Positions 34,714 through 46,594 of a DNA stretch of 64,000 nt are shown in pieces (the first letter of the stretch is position 1; every line of letters begins with the position of its first letter). The position numbers and the translations under genes were made by a program. Location of the stretch: assembly GCA_014706385.1 (NCBI GenBank), contig JACGZH010000005.1, forward strand, positions 682,001 through 746,000. The letters run 5' to 3'. The notes under the pieces were generated by a model. The model was given only the letters and a program-made list of their open reading frames with translations. It made no database searches and was not told the origin of the DNA. The stretch is from Phaffia rhodozyma (Eukaryota > Basidiomycota > Tremellomycetes > Cystofilobasidiales > Mrakiaceae).

Positions 34714-36747
34714 CTAGAATTCTAATGAATTTCTACGGGTCTTTGAATCAATTGCTTCATCCACGCCTGTTCCATAAGTCGTGTGCCCTCCCACCGCATT
34801 GTAAGCTAACATACTTGGGACTGCTGGAGTCTCACCAGGCATTAACCCACCAGGTTTTCTAACCTCCGTGGTCTCGGCTCCTCCAGAGGTCGCAGCGGCG
34901 ACGGCTGCAGGATGGGTGGCACGGAAGTATTTTAGAGGTGATCGAGGGTGAGGAACACTCAAACTTTCATTGAGAGGGTAGGAAGTAGCAGGGTGACGGG
35001 TGTTGAGAGATGCAGTTGAAGTCTCAGAGTGTAGTGTTGCAGTAGAATTCTTGTTTCGACTGATAGGGGAATAGAAAAAGACGATGTTAATCGAGACGAA
35101 ATTGAAAGAGAAGAAAAGAATTGAAAAAAGGACGGAAGCTAAACATACGATCGTCGCTGCCGAAGGCAAAGAAGGACAAGAAGAGCGCTGATGAGTCCGG
35201 CGCCAAGGAGAGAACCGAGAATGATAACGACAAGAACCCAGGTTCTCATTGATCTATTTCATCACAACACGCAAGAGAAAGAAGAATTCAATCACAATGA
35301 TCAACAACAAATGCGAAAAGCGGGAGGAACCACATACGAGACGCCGACAGGGTGACCACTTTCAGTGAAAATCCTCATGCTCCTGATTCCAAAGTACGCA
35401 TCAGCGAATGCCCCGGGTGTGTTCTTGACGAAATCTGAACACGTTCCGGGGCAACCGTTTCCGGTGAACGTCCCACCAGCCCAACTTCCACAAAGAGCGA
35501 TGTTGAGGACAATGGCGTGCGTACCGAACGTATTCTTCTTGCATTGAGGGATCGTGAAGTTGGCACTTGGCTGGACAGTCCACTCGGACGGAGAGATTGT
35601 GGTAGCGGTAGAGTCAATGATGTCAGCAGGGGTATCGGCAGAGTTCCGGGGGAACGACCAGATGTAAATCAATCCGGAGCTGAAGATACATCAGAAAAGT
35701 GGATACACGAGGTCAGCGCGAAAACAAGGGAACGTCAACCGAATGGAATGAAGGTACTTCTGGAAATCCCGGCGCATGACATAGTAACCACCAGCGTTTG
35801 AGTTCTGTTGATTTAAATATTCAGGAAAGATCAGACCCATCGCTCGGTCGAGCGCAGGAAATGTGGAGAGACCAAAGCACTCACCCATTGCGAACCCCAG
35901 GTACCGTTTCCAAGCGAGACTCCACATCCCTGATTATCGTTCTGGGTGGCATCGCACACTGTCGATTCCCAAACCCCGGTGGAAAGTCCTTTATCTTCAA
36001 TCGAACAGGTTGAGATTGTATGTAAAGAGGCTAAATCGGATGATGTTTGGCTGACTCCGGTAAGGTTGGCACCAGCGGAATCAAAGGTAGAGGTGTATGC
36101 AACCGAGCCTGTTGCCGGCCAGGCGTTTGCTCCTTCGATGATATCAATCTCTCCTCCAATAGGCCAGTCATCTCGGGTCGTCGTCCACCATGCCGGCCAC
36201 TATATGATAGATGTGCGAAGAGAAGAGGAAGAATGAGAGTGGAGAAAGAAGCGAGCCACCAGGTCAGCAAAATCTTCCAGTCATCAGTGGGGAGAGCAAG
36301 GACTGACCGTTCCACAGCCGACGGGCATATGATCGATATCTAAAATGTAAACTCCATCCGCAAAGTCGTCCTTGCTGACGATTCGAACCGAATTTCGTCC
36401 TCTAGACGTCAAACCAGAGGTCGAGGTGTCGACGCCCATCTTGAAGTAGGATGCCGAAGTAGTGATCATTCCTTGCGCCTTGGCGATCGCTTTAGTGACA
36501 TAGTTAACGTACCCTCCTGTCGGGTCGTCTTCGGTGTAGAACGCTGGCAACAGTTTGTAACAATAGAAGAATTGAGTGTTTGGTTTGCTAGAAACAAAAA
36601 ATGTTTGATGAGGAGAGACTCACTGAAGTCGTTCTCAAAATCTTTACCGACGTAGTTCTTGGCTAGCTTGAGCTCTGCCGCTCGAGCGAGCGTTGAAGAG
36701 AGTGTTAGGAGGGTTATTGCTCCAAGGAAGCGAGCTGAAGGGACCAT
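34714..36747 (-). CDS. GH16 family glycoside hydrolase, secreted with C-terminal membrane anchor
   Basis: Predicted beta-1,3(4)-glucanase-type enzyme acting on wall polysaccharide. Exons in transcript order: 36624-36747, 36308-36543, 35885-36199, 35758-35804, 35338-35679, 35149-35253, 34714-35059, giving 504 aa. A signal peptide covers about 1-24 (hydrophobic core ending ARA). The GH16 catalytic signature is GEIDIIEG, with E137, D139 and E142 as nucleophile, helper and acid/base by family analogy. PVGCGTWPAWW and NAGGYYVMRRD are typical of fungal laminarinase-like members. After the catalytic domain, a single membrane segment (about 358-383, LVVIILGSLLGAGLISALLV) is followed by an Arg-rich stop-transfer and a Ser/Pro-rich tail of about 115 residues. 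This predicts a type I membrane protein rather than a freely secreted or GPI-anchored form. Confidence 0.92.
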
Positions 36748-37707
36748 GCTTAATTACGTCGACTGATAGGAAGGTGTTGGGCTGTCAAACGAGGACGAGA
36801 TGGAAGAAAGAAGAGAGATAAAGAGAGCTGGTTTGAAAGAGATTTGTTAGGAATGTAGGTTTAAACGAATGTGAGAGAGGCCACCGGCCCAAGCAAAGTC
36901 AAGAGGGAGCAAAGGATGGAGGGAGAAGAGAGTCGAAGAAATGGGTCAATATAGAAAGCAAGAGGGTTTCACGATAAAAGTTAAGACTTGGCAGCTTCGT
37001 TGAGGAAAAAGGAAAGACCAGACACGTTTCGAACGCCCAAGAAGAACAGCAGGACGAGCCGGAAGGAGAGAGGAGAGAGATGTTCCCAGCCAGAGTCCTG
37101 ATTAGCCTTGGCCGAAATACAAGAGCGTGTCAGTATGTGTGTCAATAAAAGTGCTTGTGCTATTAAGTGCACTGTGTTTAGCAACATCGCGTGAATAGAT
37201 CGTCATAAGAGCCGAAGAGGGAAAGAGGACGAGACTGCAAAGAAGAAGGCCAAAAAGAGAAAGAAGAAAGAAAGTTGGAACAAGAAGGAGAAACAGAGGC
37301 GAAGGAAGAATGAAGTAGAAGTTTACTCAACAACAAGAATGTTTCATAAAATAACAGCGCGTGCGACCAACTGCCTGGCACGCGTTCGACTGCGCGGTTG
37401 ATCATCTCTAATCTTTTGAAGACTATCCAGAACATAACAAGTCCAGATGAGAAGAGAAACAAGAAGGACGACGGAACGACAACACAACGGAACGCATTCT
37501 ACAAGCGATTGATAGAGAGAAGGCAGCCGCTGATATCTCGAAGCAGACAGTAAGGAGTCGAGACGTGGATGGAAAGATGCATTCGATGCAGTGCAGTCAC
37601 GTGCAGAGATTCCCTACGACTTTCCTAAATGACCTCATCCACTGGAACGCACTCATTCTCTCATCAGCAACCGGTAGTTGATCTGATCCATCGAATTTCT
37701 CACTGAT
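36748..37707. other. Divergent promoter region, GH16 and nicotinamidase
   Basis: About 960 bp between opposed start codons. It is purine-rich on the plus strand in the GH16 leader part. Short open frames have no recognisable content. Confidence 0.5.
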
Positions 37708-38959
37708 ATGTCCAGCGTAGACAGACAAAAAGATTCGAATTCAAATTCCGCCCTTATTCTTGTCGGTATGTCTGGCCTTTAGATCGTCTGACCAGCTCTT
37801 CTCCTTTCCTTGAGTGATTGATTCTTAGGTCGAGAACCGCTTGATTAACCTTTCATCGAACAGACATACAGAATGACTTTCTTCCTCCAACAGGAGCTCT
37901 TCAAGTCGAAGATGGTCGAGAAATCCTTCCAGTAGTGTATGATTTGATCGAGAATCACGACTGGGCCGTCATCGCTGTTAGTCTGGTAAGCAAGTGCAGA
38001 CTTCTAATCCGGAGATCTTCCCACCTGGTTTTCTGAACTTCAACCCTCTTGTATATATACCTTGCCAGGACTGTTCGTGATCCTCGTTTTCTTTTGATAT
38101 CAGACAAGAGTGCACCATACTTACCCCGATCCTTCTTATTGTTTAAACAGCCCATCCAGAAGGCCACGTCTCGTTCGATACAAGTCACCCGGGACACAAG
38201 ATGTTTGAAGTGATCGATGTTCCTCTACCGGGAAGTTCGGATGACAAGACAATCTCCCAGACGTTGTGGTCTGTTCTCTCACTGTCTTTGTTGATAATAT
38301 TGGTTTTAACTTGCCTATGCTTCTGTTCGGCTGCATGTGTTGACAATTCCCTCTTCTTGTCTGCTTGCTCTGTTCCTCTCTCCTTGTTCTGCAGGCCTGA
38401 ACATTGTATCGTCGATACAAAGGTTCTTGAATGTATTCTCCTCTCTCTTACCTGTTTTCAAAAATAATGAACCTTCTTCTCTCTTCTTTGTTTTTTTATT
38501 TATCCATCGAATCAGGGATGGGAACTCGAACAAGGTGTTCAGGAAAGACTTGATCGTACAACTTCTCCTGTGAGATACGTTCGAAAGGTCCGTTCCGTTC
38601 CACTCTCCTCTCTTGATTGGTGTATCGTATATTCTGATTTCACAAAGAACGAAACACATGAATTAAAACAGGGCACAGATCTACATGTTGATGCCTATTC
38701 TGCTTTCGCCGATAATGCATATGCCCAATTCACCTCACTTTCCCGGACGCTTTTCACCTCTGAAATAACAAAATTAACCATCGTCGGCCTCGCGTTGGAC
38801 TACTGTGTACTCTGGACATGTCTCGACGCCAGGAAATTTGGGTTCGAAGTAGACTTAGTTTTAGCCGGCTCAAAAGCTGTAGGAGGTAAGGAAGGTCAGA
38901 AGAAAGCGGTCGACACATTGAAGGAGAAGGGAGTCGTTATTCTAGGCGGTGATGAATGA
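37708..38959 (+). CDS. PNC1: Nicotinamidase (Pnc1-like, isochorismatase fold)
   Basis: Hydrolyses nicotinamide to nicotinic acid in NAD+ salvage and relieves sirtuin inhibition. Exons: 37708-37765, 37864-37985, 38069-38072, 38151-38268, 38395-38422, 38516-38587, 38672-38959, giving 229 aa (yeast Pnc1 is 216). Catalytic triad by family analogy: Asp20 (DIQNDFLPP), Lys134 (RYVRKGTD) and Cys179 (ALDYCVLWT). The metal-binding DxH motif is D61-S62-H63, followed by EGHVSFDT. Asp61 and the first base of Ser62 come from a 4-nt exon, needed to connect AVIAVSL with HPEGHVSF in frame. Flanking introns are 83 and 78 nt with canonical ends. No targeting signal is seen; cytosolic or nuclear location is expected. 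Confidence 0.92.
38069..38072 (+). other. Four-nucleotide microexon of the nicotinamidase gene
   Basis: The sequence reads CCAG|GACT|GTTCGT. It is bounded by a GT-AG intron at 37986-38068 and another at 38073-38150. Including GACT gives the reading SL-D-S-HPEGH and restores the frame (phase 0 to phase 1). Skipping it breaks the frame and removes the metal-ligand Asp. Confidence 0.8.
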
Positions 38960-39422
38960 ACTGGGGAAAATCTAAGTTATGTTCCGTATGCGATATATGT
39001 ATCCTCTACTATGCATTCCTGCTTTGGATCGCAAGATCGGAACGGAAATCAGAAGAGAAGCAATCACTGGAATACAAAGGGAACACATAAGAGACTCGCA
39101 GTTGGCAAACATTGTCAAAGAAACCTCATCTCGTCCATACAAAACATACTGTTCTCTCTATTGGATCGGAAGAAGAATTATTCGACAGAGTGACAGAAGA
39201 AAGATGAGAACAGACAAGTTCGAGAAGACAGATATTAAATAATTATCGATTGAGAATGTGAATGGATAAATAGGCGCAAAGAGAACAAGACGGAGAAACG
39301 CTGAATTCTACCTGATAGCAAGGAAAAAACGGGATACAAGAGATATCTATACACAGGTTGGCCTTATAACTTCTACTCGAAAAAGTTTAAGACTTCATGG
39401 GAAGGGGTAGGGAAAGAAACAT
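38960..39422. other. Convergent 3' flanks
   Basis: Lies between the stop codons of the nicotinamidase (+) and the sugar transporter (-). A-rich, with no gene-like frame. Confidence 0.5.
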
Positions 39423-42400
39423 CTAGGCAGATGGCTTAACATTTCCTGCGTGTTCCGTGAATCGGGTGTTCTCAACGGCGCCAGGGTTTTTGTACGACTG
39501 CTTTCGTTGGATCGCCTTTTTGTCTCCTAGAGCCATGGCGTGGTATAACTCTGGATCGGTCTCTGCAATCCGTTTGAGATCTTTCTCTTGTTTATGAACG
39601 AGAATTGAATCGGCAGAGAACAGGATGTCCATTTCCTCAAGACTCCTATTGAAGGACAATGTTCACATTATCGGTCAGTAACTCTCCTAACTCATATCCC
39701 TTGAGATGCCAGTGAAGAGAGCACGAACCGTCCAGCAGTTTCAGGATACCTGTAAGACCAGACAAAATCATCAGCTGAAAAGTATACGAAGCACATCCTA
39801 GAGGGTTTAAGCGTACCAGTAATAGATAAATGGAAGTGTGCAGAAGTTAAGGACGGCGAATAGAATAAATGTCCAAAACCCGATGGCGCTGTTTCCGTTC
39901 CGATTGCGATAACAGTTCCGTTTGAGTAAACACGATGCATTGGCTAGTACACGAAGAGAAGGGATCAAGGAGGTACTGACTTGAATAAGAAAGGTGTAAT
40001 CTCGGTAACGATTCCGTTTCCGATCGACCACCCAAACACACTAACAGCTCCTCCTTTGGCTCGAATGAAGTTTGGAGTGATTTCCGTTGGGTAAAGCCTT
40101 CAACCAATGTTCGATCAGTTTACATTTTCTTCTTCTTCAGCCAGATTACGATCAAGAGATAGACCTACCAAGGGACAGTCAACCAGGTCGCGCCAAACGT
40201 GCTTGTGTAAACAAACACGAACGTGGCCACAACAGCTCTGAAGAAGAATAACGCATCCCAAAGGAGAAAATCATCAGTTCAGGTATCGTTGAAACCTCAA
40301 ACAAAGGAAGAAGAAGAGTAAGACAGAAGATGGACTTACCCATAAGCGGCCTGCTGGGAGCCGTCGGTTTTGGTGACATATTTAGCTGCTACTCCGGCCA
40401 AAATAAGAGAGATGCCCATGACGATAGCACCCCAGTAGAGTCTGATCCGAGTGTAAGATTCCCACCTGTCAGTCTATCATTCTGCACAACAAAGTCAAAC
40501 GATTAAAGATCCAGGACTCACGTCACTCGACGACCAATTCGATCAAGCGTGAAGACAGCGATAAGCACAGACAACATGTATGCTATGTCGTTGCATCCAC
40601 TGAGCAAATCGGACTTGTATTCGGAATAACCTGCCTGTTGGAACACCGTAGGGGCGTCTGGAACGGAAGAGAAGACGCTTGAATTGTTAAATACTGCATA
40701 CATTAAGAATGAAGAGGAACTCGAGGGGAAAATAACTTACAGACAGTGATCACACCAATTCCAACAAGTTCCTGCATGATCTGCAACCAGATGATTAACC
40801 AAGTTCTCTACCGATCCTCAAAAGAGCGGAGACCAAAAACATGAGTTGATGAACCCAAAAGAGACGCAGAGAGAGCATATACAAGGTCTCACTCTCTTGA
40901 GGTGGTAGCTGTCCGAGCCAAAGAACATGGCCCAGTAGCTGTTCAGATGTGTACTCTGTCTTTCGACCTCGACAACCTCCATGATCTGTTCCATAATTCA
41001 AACAGCGATTCGTAGTAGTCAGATATATGTCGGCCAGATCTGCGGATCATGACAGAGAGTCAATGGAAGTAAGGCCAAACATACTTCGTAAAGCTCAGCC
41101 GAGACTTTCAAATCGTCTTCATCTGCATCGGGCGTTCGGCAAACGGCGAGGATATGTCGAGCTTCCTCCTCACGTCCCATCTTTGCGAGCCATCTGGGAC
41201 TCTCAGCTATGAGGCGTAAGAAATCAATTTCGAGACGTAAATCGAATGTAACGATCTTTAGGAGAAAAGAAACAGAGTGACTTACGGAATAGAGAAATGG
41301 TAAACAGGATGATGAGCAGAAAAACGAGTTGGAAAGCGAGAGCTGTCGATAACAGAGAGAACAAGTTCAAGATCAACACAAGCGCAAGATACAAGACAGA
41401 TACAGGTAAGAAGAACATACGGAATCTCCAGGAGAACTGCTCTGATCGATTACTAGCCCATTTGAGCCCAAATTCCAACCAATAGGCTACCGCCAGACCC
41501 ACTATGAAGAGCAAATTCCGTCGATTGAGTTGGATATCTCGATTGAGGGTTTGTTCTTGATAACAAAAAGGACATACTGATATTGAGGAAGAACTCGAAC
41601 CCAAGGACAGCACCTCGAGCATCATGAGTGGACAACTCGGACGACAACACAGGCACGACAGCGTTAAGCGAACCAGTTCCAAGGCCGGTAATAATTCGAG
41701 CAAATATCATCCCTTTGTTGCGGACCAGTTGGCCGATCAACTCTTCCAGACATCAGCTTTCTCGGCGGCTCACGTTCAGTGAATTTTGTGAGGTCCAGAA
41801 CTCACAAGTTATGTTTTGAGTAGAAGCCTGCAAGGAGGCGCCGATGATTGCAAACACACAGGCAATCTCGATGGTCTTGATTCTGCCGATCGAATCGCCC
41901 AAGATTCCACCCATAAGACCACCGAAGAGTGTACCGAGATAGTAGATAGCAACGATCCCACCGATGGCGGCAGAATCTCTTTGGGTCTCCGGATCACTCG
42001 CCGTTCCCATGAGAACTTTGTAGGATGTGGAATTGTTGACACCACTCATGACTCCCTGCAAGGCGAGGTCAGTCGCCTGAACAGCTGTGTATGAAGGACA
42101 TTAGCTCGAGGAATATACATACTTGGTCGTAACCATCTATTGAACGAAGGAGTTAGTTGTTGAGAAACAAGAGAAAAAAATTGATAATTCAGCGACAAAG
42201 TTATTCAATCACATGGGAAGAGGACGAGGCTTACAAAACAGAATGGCCAGTCCGGAAATTCCCTGAATACCCCACATCATTGCTTTACCCTTCAAAGGAA
42301 TCTGCCATTTTCTGTTGTACCCTCCAGGAATATATTTTGACCACGAAGGCTCCGTGGGTGCAACCGTAGTGGTCCTGGATGAATTTCCGAAGAAATCTTC

Positions 42401-42734
42401 AAGTGGTAAGTATTCAGTCCGTTCATCGGACGTTTCTGCTACTCATAGGCCAGATACGTCATTCGCAGGAAACCAAAGAGAGGAGATGCTATAAACCGAC
42501 CTATACACTCTTCGACCTTGATAAAGGAAGATGAATTATACTTCAGTTCTCGATCTCAGACGAGATTATCCCATAACAAAAGGAAGAAGAAAAGGACTAA
42601 CCTCGGTCATCGATGAATTCTCCTCCGAGCTGAGTTGCACTGGTGGAAAGAGCGTCAGAAGCTGTATCAGGGGTGAGGTTGTGAGAGACTACTGGTATTC
42701 CTGGCTTTTTCGCCTCTGGGGGATCAAACGACAT
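39423..42734 (-). CDS. MFS sugar transporter (SP family)
   Basis: Twelve-helix plasma-membrane sugar permease; the sugar cannot be told from the sequence. Exons in transcript order: 42602-42734, 42235-42438, 42123-42136, 41806-42055, 41578-41712, 41421-41501, 41286-41342, 41085-41206, 40893-40985, 40741-40807, 40522-40657, 40340-40465, 40169-40237, 39981-40097, 39817-39888, 39729-39749, 39423-39645, giving 639 aa. Signatures in order are GYDQGVMSGV (helix 1), GDSIGRIKT (loop 2-3), RIITGLGTGSL, PESPRWLAKMGREEEA, DRIGRRV, LYPTEITPNFIRAKG and WYPETAGRSLEEMD. Residues 1-60 form a polar cytoplasmic N-terminus. Seventeen exons include two very small ones (14 and 21 nt), in line with the intron density around it. 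Confidence 0.93.
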
Positions 42735-43432
42735 GATTTATTGACAGTTGAGGGTAGAGAAGAATGATGTCGTTAAAGATCAAAGAGTGAATCGAGAAGA
42801 TAACTCAGATGGAACAAGCAGAGGACAAGAAAGGGAGGAGAGGCAAAGAAAGAGGAAGAGTTTGAGCGCGATAAAGGAACAAACTTGAGTGCCTTTGTAT
42901 GTCAAGATCCAAACAGGTTCAGCCGCTTGGAGTAAAAGGACGGAAGACCAAAAGTGATCGGTCCGAAACCCGGTCGGCCAGAAGTTAAAGTTAAGCGGGT
43001 GAGACGAGCGATAACAAAGAGAAAAAAGCAAGTGTATACATCCTCCATCCGATGAGCTTCAAACGTCATCCTTTGCCTCTTTTCCCCCTCTCTCTCTCTC
43101 ACCCTGCCGGTCCGAGAAGAGTTTTGGAGACGGCCACTGGTTAATACATGCTGATGCTGCACACGTACACGATAGACATACACATCGAACACTTGGTCCC
43201 GTCCGTTTTCGGCAAAGACCGAAAGATAATTCAGCTGTTTGACTAGGTTGGCAGCCAAGACCGATGACGTCGACTGCAGATGGTAACTCCGGAAGACTAA
43301 AAATAGAGAATTACTCGGTGCCGGTAGGATTTATCCGTTTAACGAATAAAGAGAAGAAATCCACATTCTGCATCGATTTACAATATAGTACTGGGCACAA
43401 GACACATACACAAATTGAAAGAGAAATGAAAC
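42735..43432. other. Intergenic, sugar transporter promoter and DSK2 3' flank
   Basis: Contains the transporter upstream region. A CT/GA-rich stretch lies near 43080-43100. Short open frames show no domain. Confidence 0.5.
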
Positions 43433-45466
43433 CTAAGGGTTACTAAACAGGTATTCCACAGCAGCCGACCTGGTTTTTTTTTGTAATTATATTTTGTTTT
43501 AACACGTCCACACAGCACACGTCAGCTTTCAATGTCTGCTGGTGAAGAACAAGGGCAGACGGTAACGATAGATAGACAGATAGCAAGTAGATAAAAACGT
43601 ACACGTTTCCGCCCGTAGCAGAAAGAGCCTCGATGTTCTTCTGGCCATCGTAGAAACCCATGTGTTGCAACTGTACCAATTGATCCTATAGCCAGATAAT
43701 CATTATATAGATCGAACATTCAGCACATACACCTCTCATTGTTTAGGTGTTTTGAACAATGGGGAAACAGAAACTTACCGCGAACCGCTCGTGAGCGGGT
43801 CTCGTATCCTGCGGCGCGCTCGTCCCAAAGCCCTGTCCAAACAAGCCGACACCTGGTCCGGCACCACCGGCGCCACCGCCCAACATGCCCATCATGTTTT
43901 GCATCTGTTCCGGCGTCGGCATTGGAAGACCTCCAAACATATTGCCCCCAGCAGTTCCAGCACCGGTGCCTGCTCCCGGGGCTGCGCCGCCGAAGAGGTT
44001 AGAAGTAGCAGTCGAGTCAGACTCCGTCGATGGAGGTTGACCGAAAGCTCCGGGCTATAAGAGAAACCGTTTCAATCAAAGTATCATCCAACAGAGCGGC
44101 GTAGAAAGTAGGAAGAGAGATAAAAAGACGCGTAACGTACAGGAGGGAAGGCAGTACCGGCACCCGCACCACCCAAACCTCCGAATCCACCACCGGCCCC
44201 TCCTCCCATCACTCAAGTCGTCGACGACAAAAGGTAATGAGCAAAAAAATCTAAATAAAAGAAGAGAGATTAGCTCACTCACTTTGTTGCATCTGCATCA
44301 TTTGCCTCATCATATCCGGGTTTGATCTGAGAAGAGGAGGGAGAGACAAACGGTGAGTAAGGAAGATCGAAGAGTCTCAGAGCATTCTTGAAGACATTGT
44401 CAATAAGAATACATACAGCATTTGTCTAAACATCGGGCTCTGAAGCATCTGCCTCATCTGAGGGCCCATCGCTGAAAGTCGAGGATCAGAGTTGATGATC
44501 TAAACCAGAGACAAAGCCGAACATTAGAAGATGGAGTTTGAACCACAAATCGGTCCTTGTGGAAGAACTGACCTGATCAACGAATTCTGGGTTTTCCAAC
44601 ATGTGCGTGATTTGTTCCATCATGGCAGGGCTCCGGGCCATGTTTGCCATTGCATTTGGATCGTTCAAATTGCCCATGCCTTCAAATGGATTGAAAATCC
44701 CACTGTTTGTAAGGTCGTGTCAACGATCGAGTGAGAATTCCTCAGCTCTTTTGCTCGTCTTGCGTGTGAGAGATGGCCTAAACGAGATTCATGAAGCTTA
44801 CCCTCCAAATCCATGACCTTGTACTCCCTCGAGCGCTGCCAGTGGATTTCCTACAACCTGCTGCCCAGCGGCCATAGTCGGCAGCCTCTGCTGTCCTCCC
44901 GTACCCGCCCCTGATGCCGGCAAACCAAACGCGCTTGCTCCTGTGGGAGTGGTTGATGTGGCAGCGGCAGAAGCCCCACCGGATGATGCTCCGGCGTCTC
45001 CAGCTCGGGGGGCACCTTTGACCATGTGGACGGTGTGACCGGTGGCGAGCTTGTATGTTGCTAGGGTTTCTTCATCCTTAAGGACTTTCCCAGAGTAAAT
45101 CAAGCGTTGTCTGTTCGCTTCGACCTCAGACTTTTGAGCAATCTCTGACTTGAGATCGGCCACCGCTGTAGGGACGGGAAGGAAAAAGAAAAAGATGCTG
45201 AGTCGATAAAGTACGAAGCGAGAATCTCAGACAAAGGAAGAGAAACACGAACTAGCTTCAGGAGATATCGAGATGGAGAGCTTGAGCTCAGATGGGCCCT
45301 TGACTATAAGGAGAGAGAAAGAAAAAGGTGAGTACGGAGTTGAGGCGAAAGGAACCTTCTGGAAGGGTTGCACGGAAAGGCACAAGATAGAAAAGAGAAA
45401 AGAGAGACGGAAACGAGGACACGAACTATTGAGGGTGATGCCTGGTGTAGAAGATTCCTGAGACAT
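43433..45466 (-). CDS. DSK2: Ubiquilin/Dsk2-type ubiquitin shuttle (UBL-STI1-UBA)
   Basis: Carries ubiquitinated proteins to the proteasome: the UBL binds proteasomal receptors and the UBA binds ubiquitin. Exons in transcript order: 45427-45466, 45253-45303, 44802-45165, 44573-44702, 44417-44499, 44283-44326, 44141-44211, 43779-44054, 43603-43685, 43433-43469, giving 392 aa. The UBL spans about 12-85 (IKGPSELKLSISI, VADLKSEIAQKS, RLIYSGKVLKDEETL, GHTVHMVKG). An Ala/Gly/Ser linker follows. The STI1/heat-shock chaperonin-binding repeat contains NPEFVDQIINSDPRL and QSPMFRQMLSNPDMMRQM. A Gly-rich linker leads to the UBA (QLVQLQHMGFYD, ALSATGGNVSAAVEYL) at the very C-terminus. Domain order and length match fungal Dsk2. 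Confidence 0.95.
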
Positions 45467-45939
45467 GGCTGTTATTCAACTGCGTGATGAGCGACTAGAT
45501 ATACAGAAAGAGAAGGATGTAAGAAGGCAGAGAACGAGGATGTATGCTGTGAGTGATTGATAAAGAGTGATGAAGCATCAATTTGTTAGAGGTTCCAGCT
45601 AACCATCATCCGGGCTGTGCGGGGCACGAACCAGAACATATCAGGGTGTGCAAGATTATACCACGTGACCAACGCCACTCTCCGGTTCCTCTCGGTATCT
45701 CATTCCATCTCTTTCGAGATGCCCTTGCTCGCTGTTGTTGCATATTCCTCTGTACATCGTGTTGAAGTCACTCACAGAAAGCAAGAGACATACAAGAGAC
45801 TCGATTCAAGGACAGGAACAGAAAAAGTTAAAGAACAGGGAAAACAATCATTTTCTCCTTCTCCTTCTCCTTTGCTTTCACTCCTCACCATCACTTTCAA
45901 CATCTCATCTTCGCGTGATCATACCTACACATACACAGA
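45467..45939. other. Divergent promoter region, DSK2 and the small single-exon gene
   Basis: About 470 bp. The right half is CT-rich leader (about 45850-45935). I see no gene. Confidence 0.5.
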
Positions 45940-46386
45940 ATGTCTAAAGTTTCCACCGTAAAGACCTTTACTGAGACTGCAGCAACACTGATTTCACTGA
46001 TTCAGTCTATCCCAACGCTCCTTTCCTTGAACCCACACATTGATGAGGTTACCCCTGACCCTGCTGACACCAACGCCTACGATATCACGGCCACCTTTCC
46101 CTCACCCGTCGGTCTTGGCACCATGGTCTCCAAATATCGATCTGTCTTTACAATCACTCAGGACGGCATCGAATTTTTATCGATCGGATCAGACACCGGG
46201 ATTAAGACTGCCACCAAGTGGTCTGTCAAAGACGTTCCTGGATCTGGATCCGAGGTCACAAAGGTAGACCAAGTCGACGGCCCTTGGATTCTTCGGCAGT
46301 TTGTTGTTGGCAAGCTCAAGAAGACGTCCGAAGTCATGATGGAAAACCTCAAGAACGAGGCCGCGAAGAAAGGATCTGCACAATAA
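45940..46386 (+). CDS. Small single-exon protein, possible START/SRPBCC-like fold
   Basis: A 148-residue protein with no introns, unlike every other complete gene here. The start is the first ATG after a CT-rich leader and gives MSKVSTVKTFTETAATL. It has a predicted helix (about 10-30), several amphipathic beta-type strands (DITATF, KYRSVFTI, GIEFLSI) and a long C-terminal helix (LKKTSEVMMENLKNEAAKK). This order, with a final helix after a strand ending in RQFVVGKLKKT, resembles small SRPBCC/START-like fungal proteins of unknown function such as the DUF7053 type. I cannot confirm it without a profile search. No signal peptide or membrane segment is seen. Codon use looks native. Confidence 0.8.
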   Translation: MSKVSTVKTFTETAATLISLIQSIPTLLSLNPHIDEVTPDPADTNAYDITATFPSPVGLGTMVSKYRSVFTITQDGIEFLSIGSDTGIKTATKWSVKDVPGSGSEVTKVDQVDGPWILRQFVVGKLKKTSEVMMENLKNEAAKKGSAQ

Positions 46387-46594
46387 ATGTTTGTGGGTTC
46401 ATTACACTTCTCTTCTTATGTTTAGCCTTTTGTTCCTGAACGTTCCTTCTTGTGTTGGGTGTTTTCTCTCGTTCAACTATATAGTTTCTTCACGATTGAT
46501 ATACTATCTCATATGTTTTACCCTAATCCTATGACATATGCCCTATATGTGTAACATTTGTTTGATCTATGTCTCTTCCTAGTCGTGATCATGC

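Noticed and set aside
21496..36747. Wall-biosynthesis gene cluster (chitin synthase, GMC oxidoreductase, GH16)
   Set aside because: The genes are separated by a SAGA subunit, lie on both strands and have no shared pathway evidence; simple proximity is enough.
41713..41805. Alternative acceptor at 41741 in the sugar transporter, giving an extra LIGQLVRNKG segment
   Set aside because: It breaks the reading frame after NIT. The acceptor at 41713 gives NITWMIFARI, matching the family.
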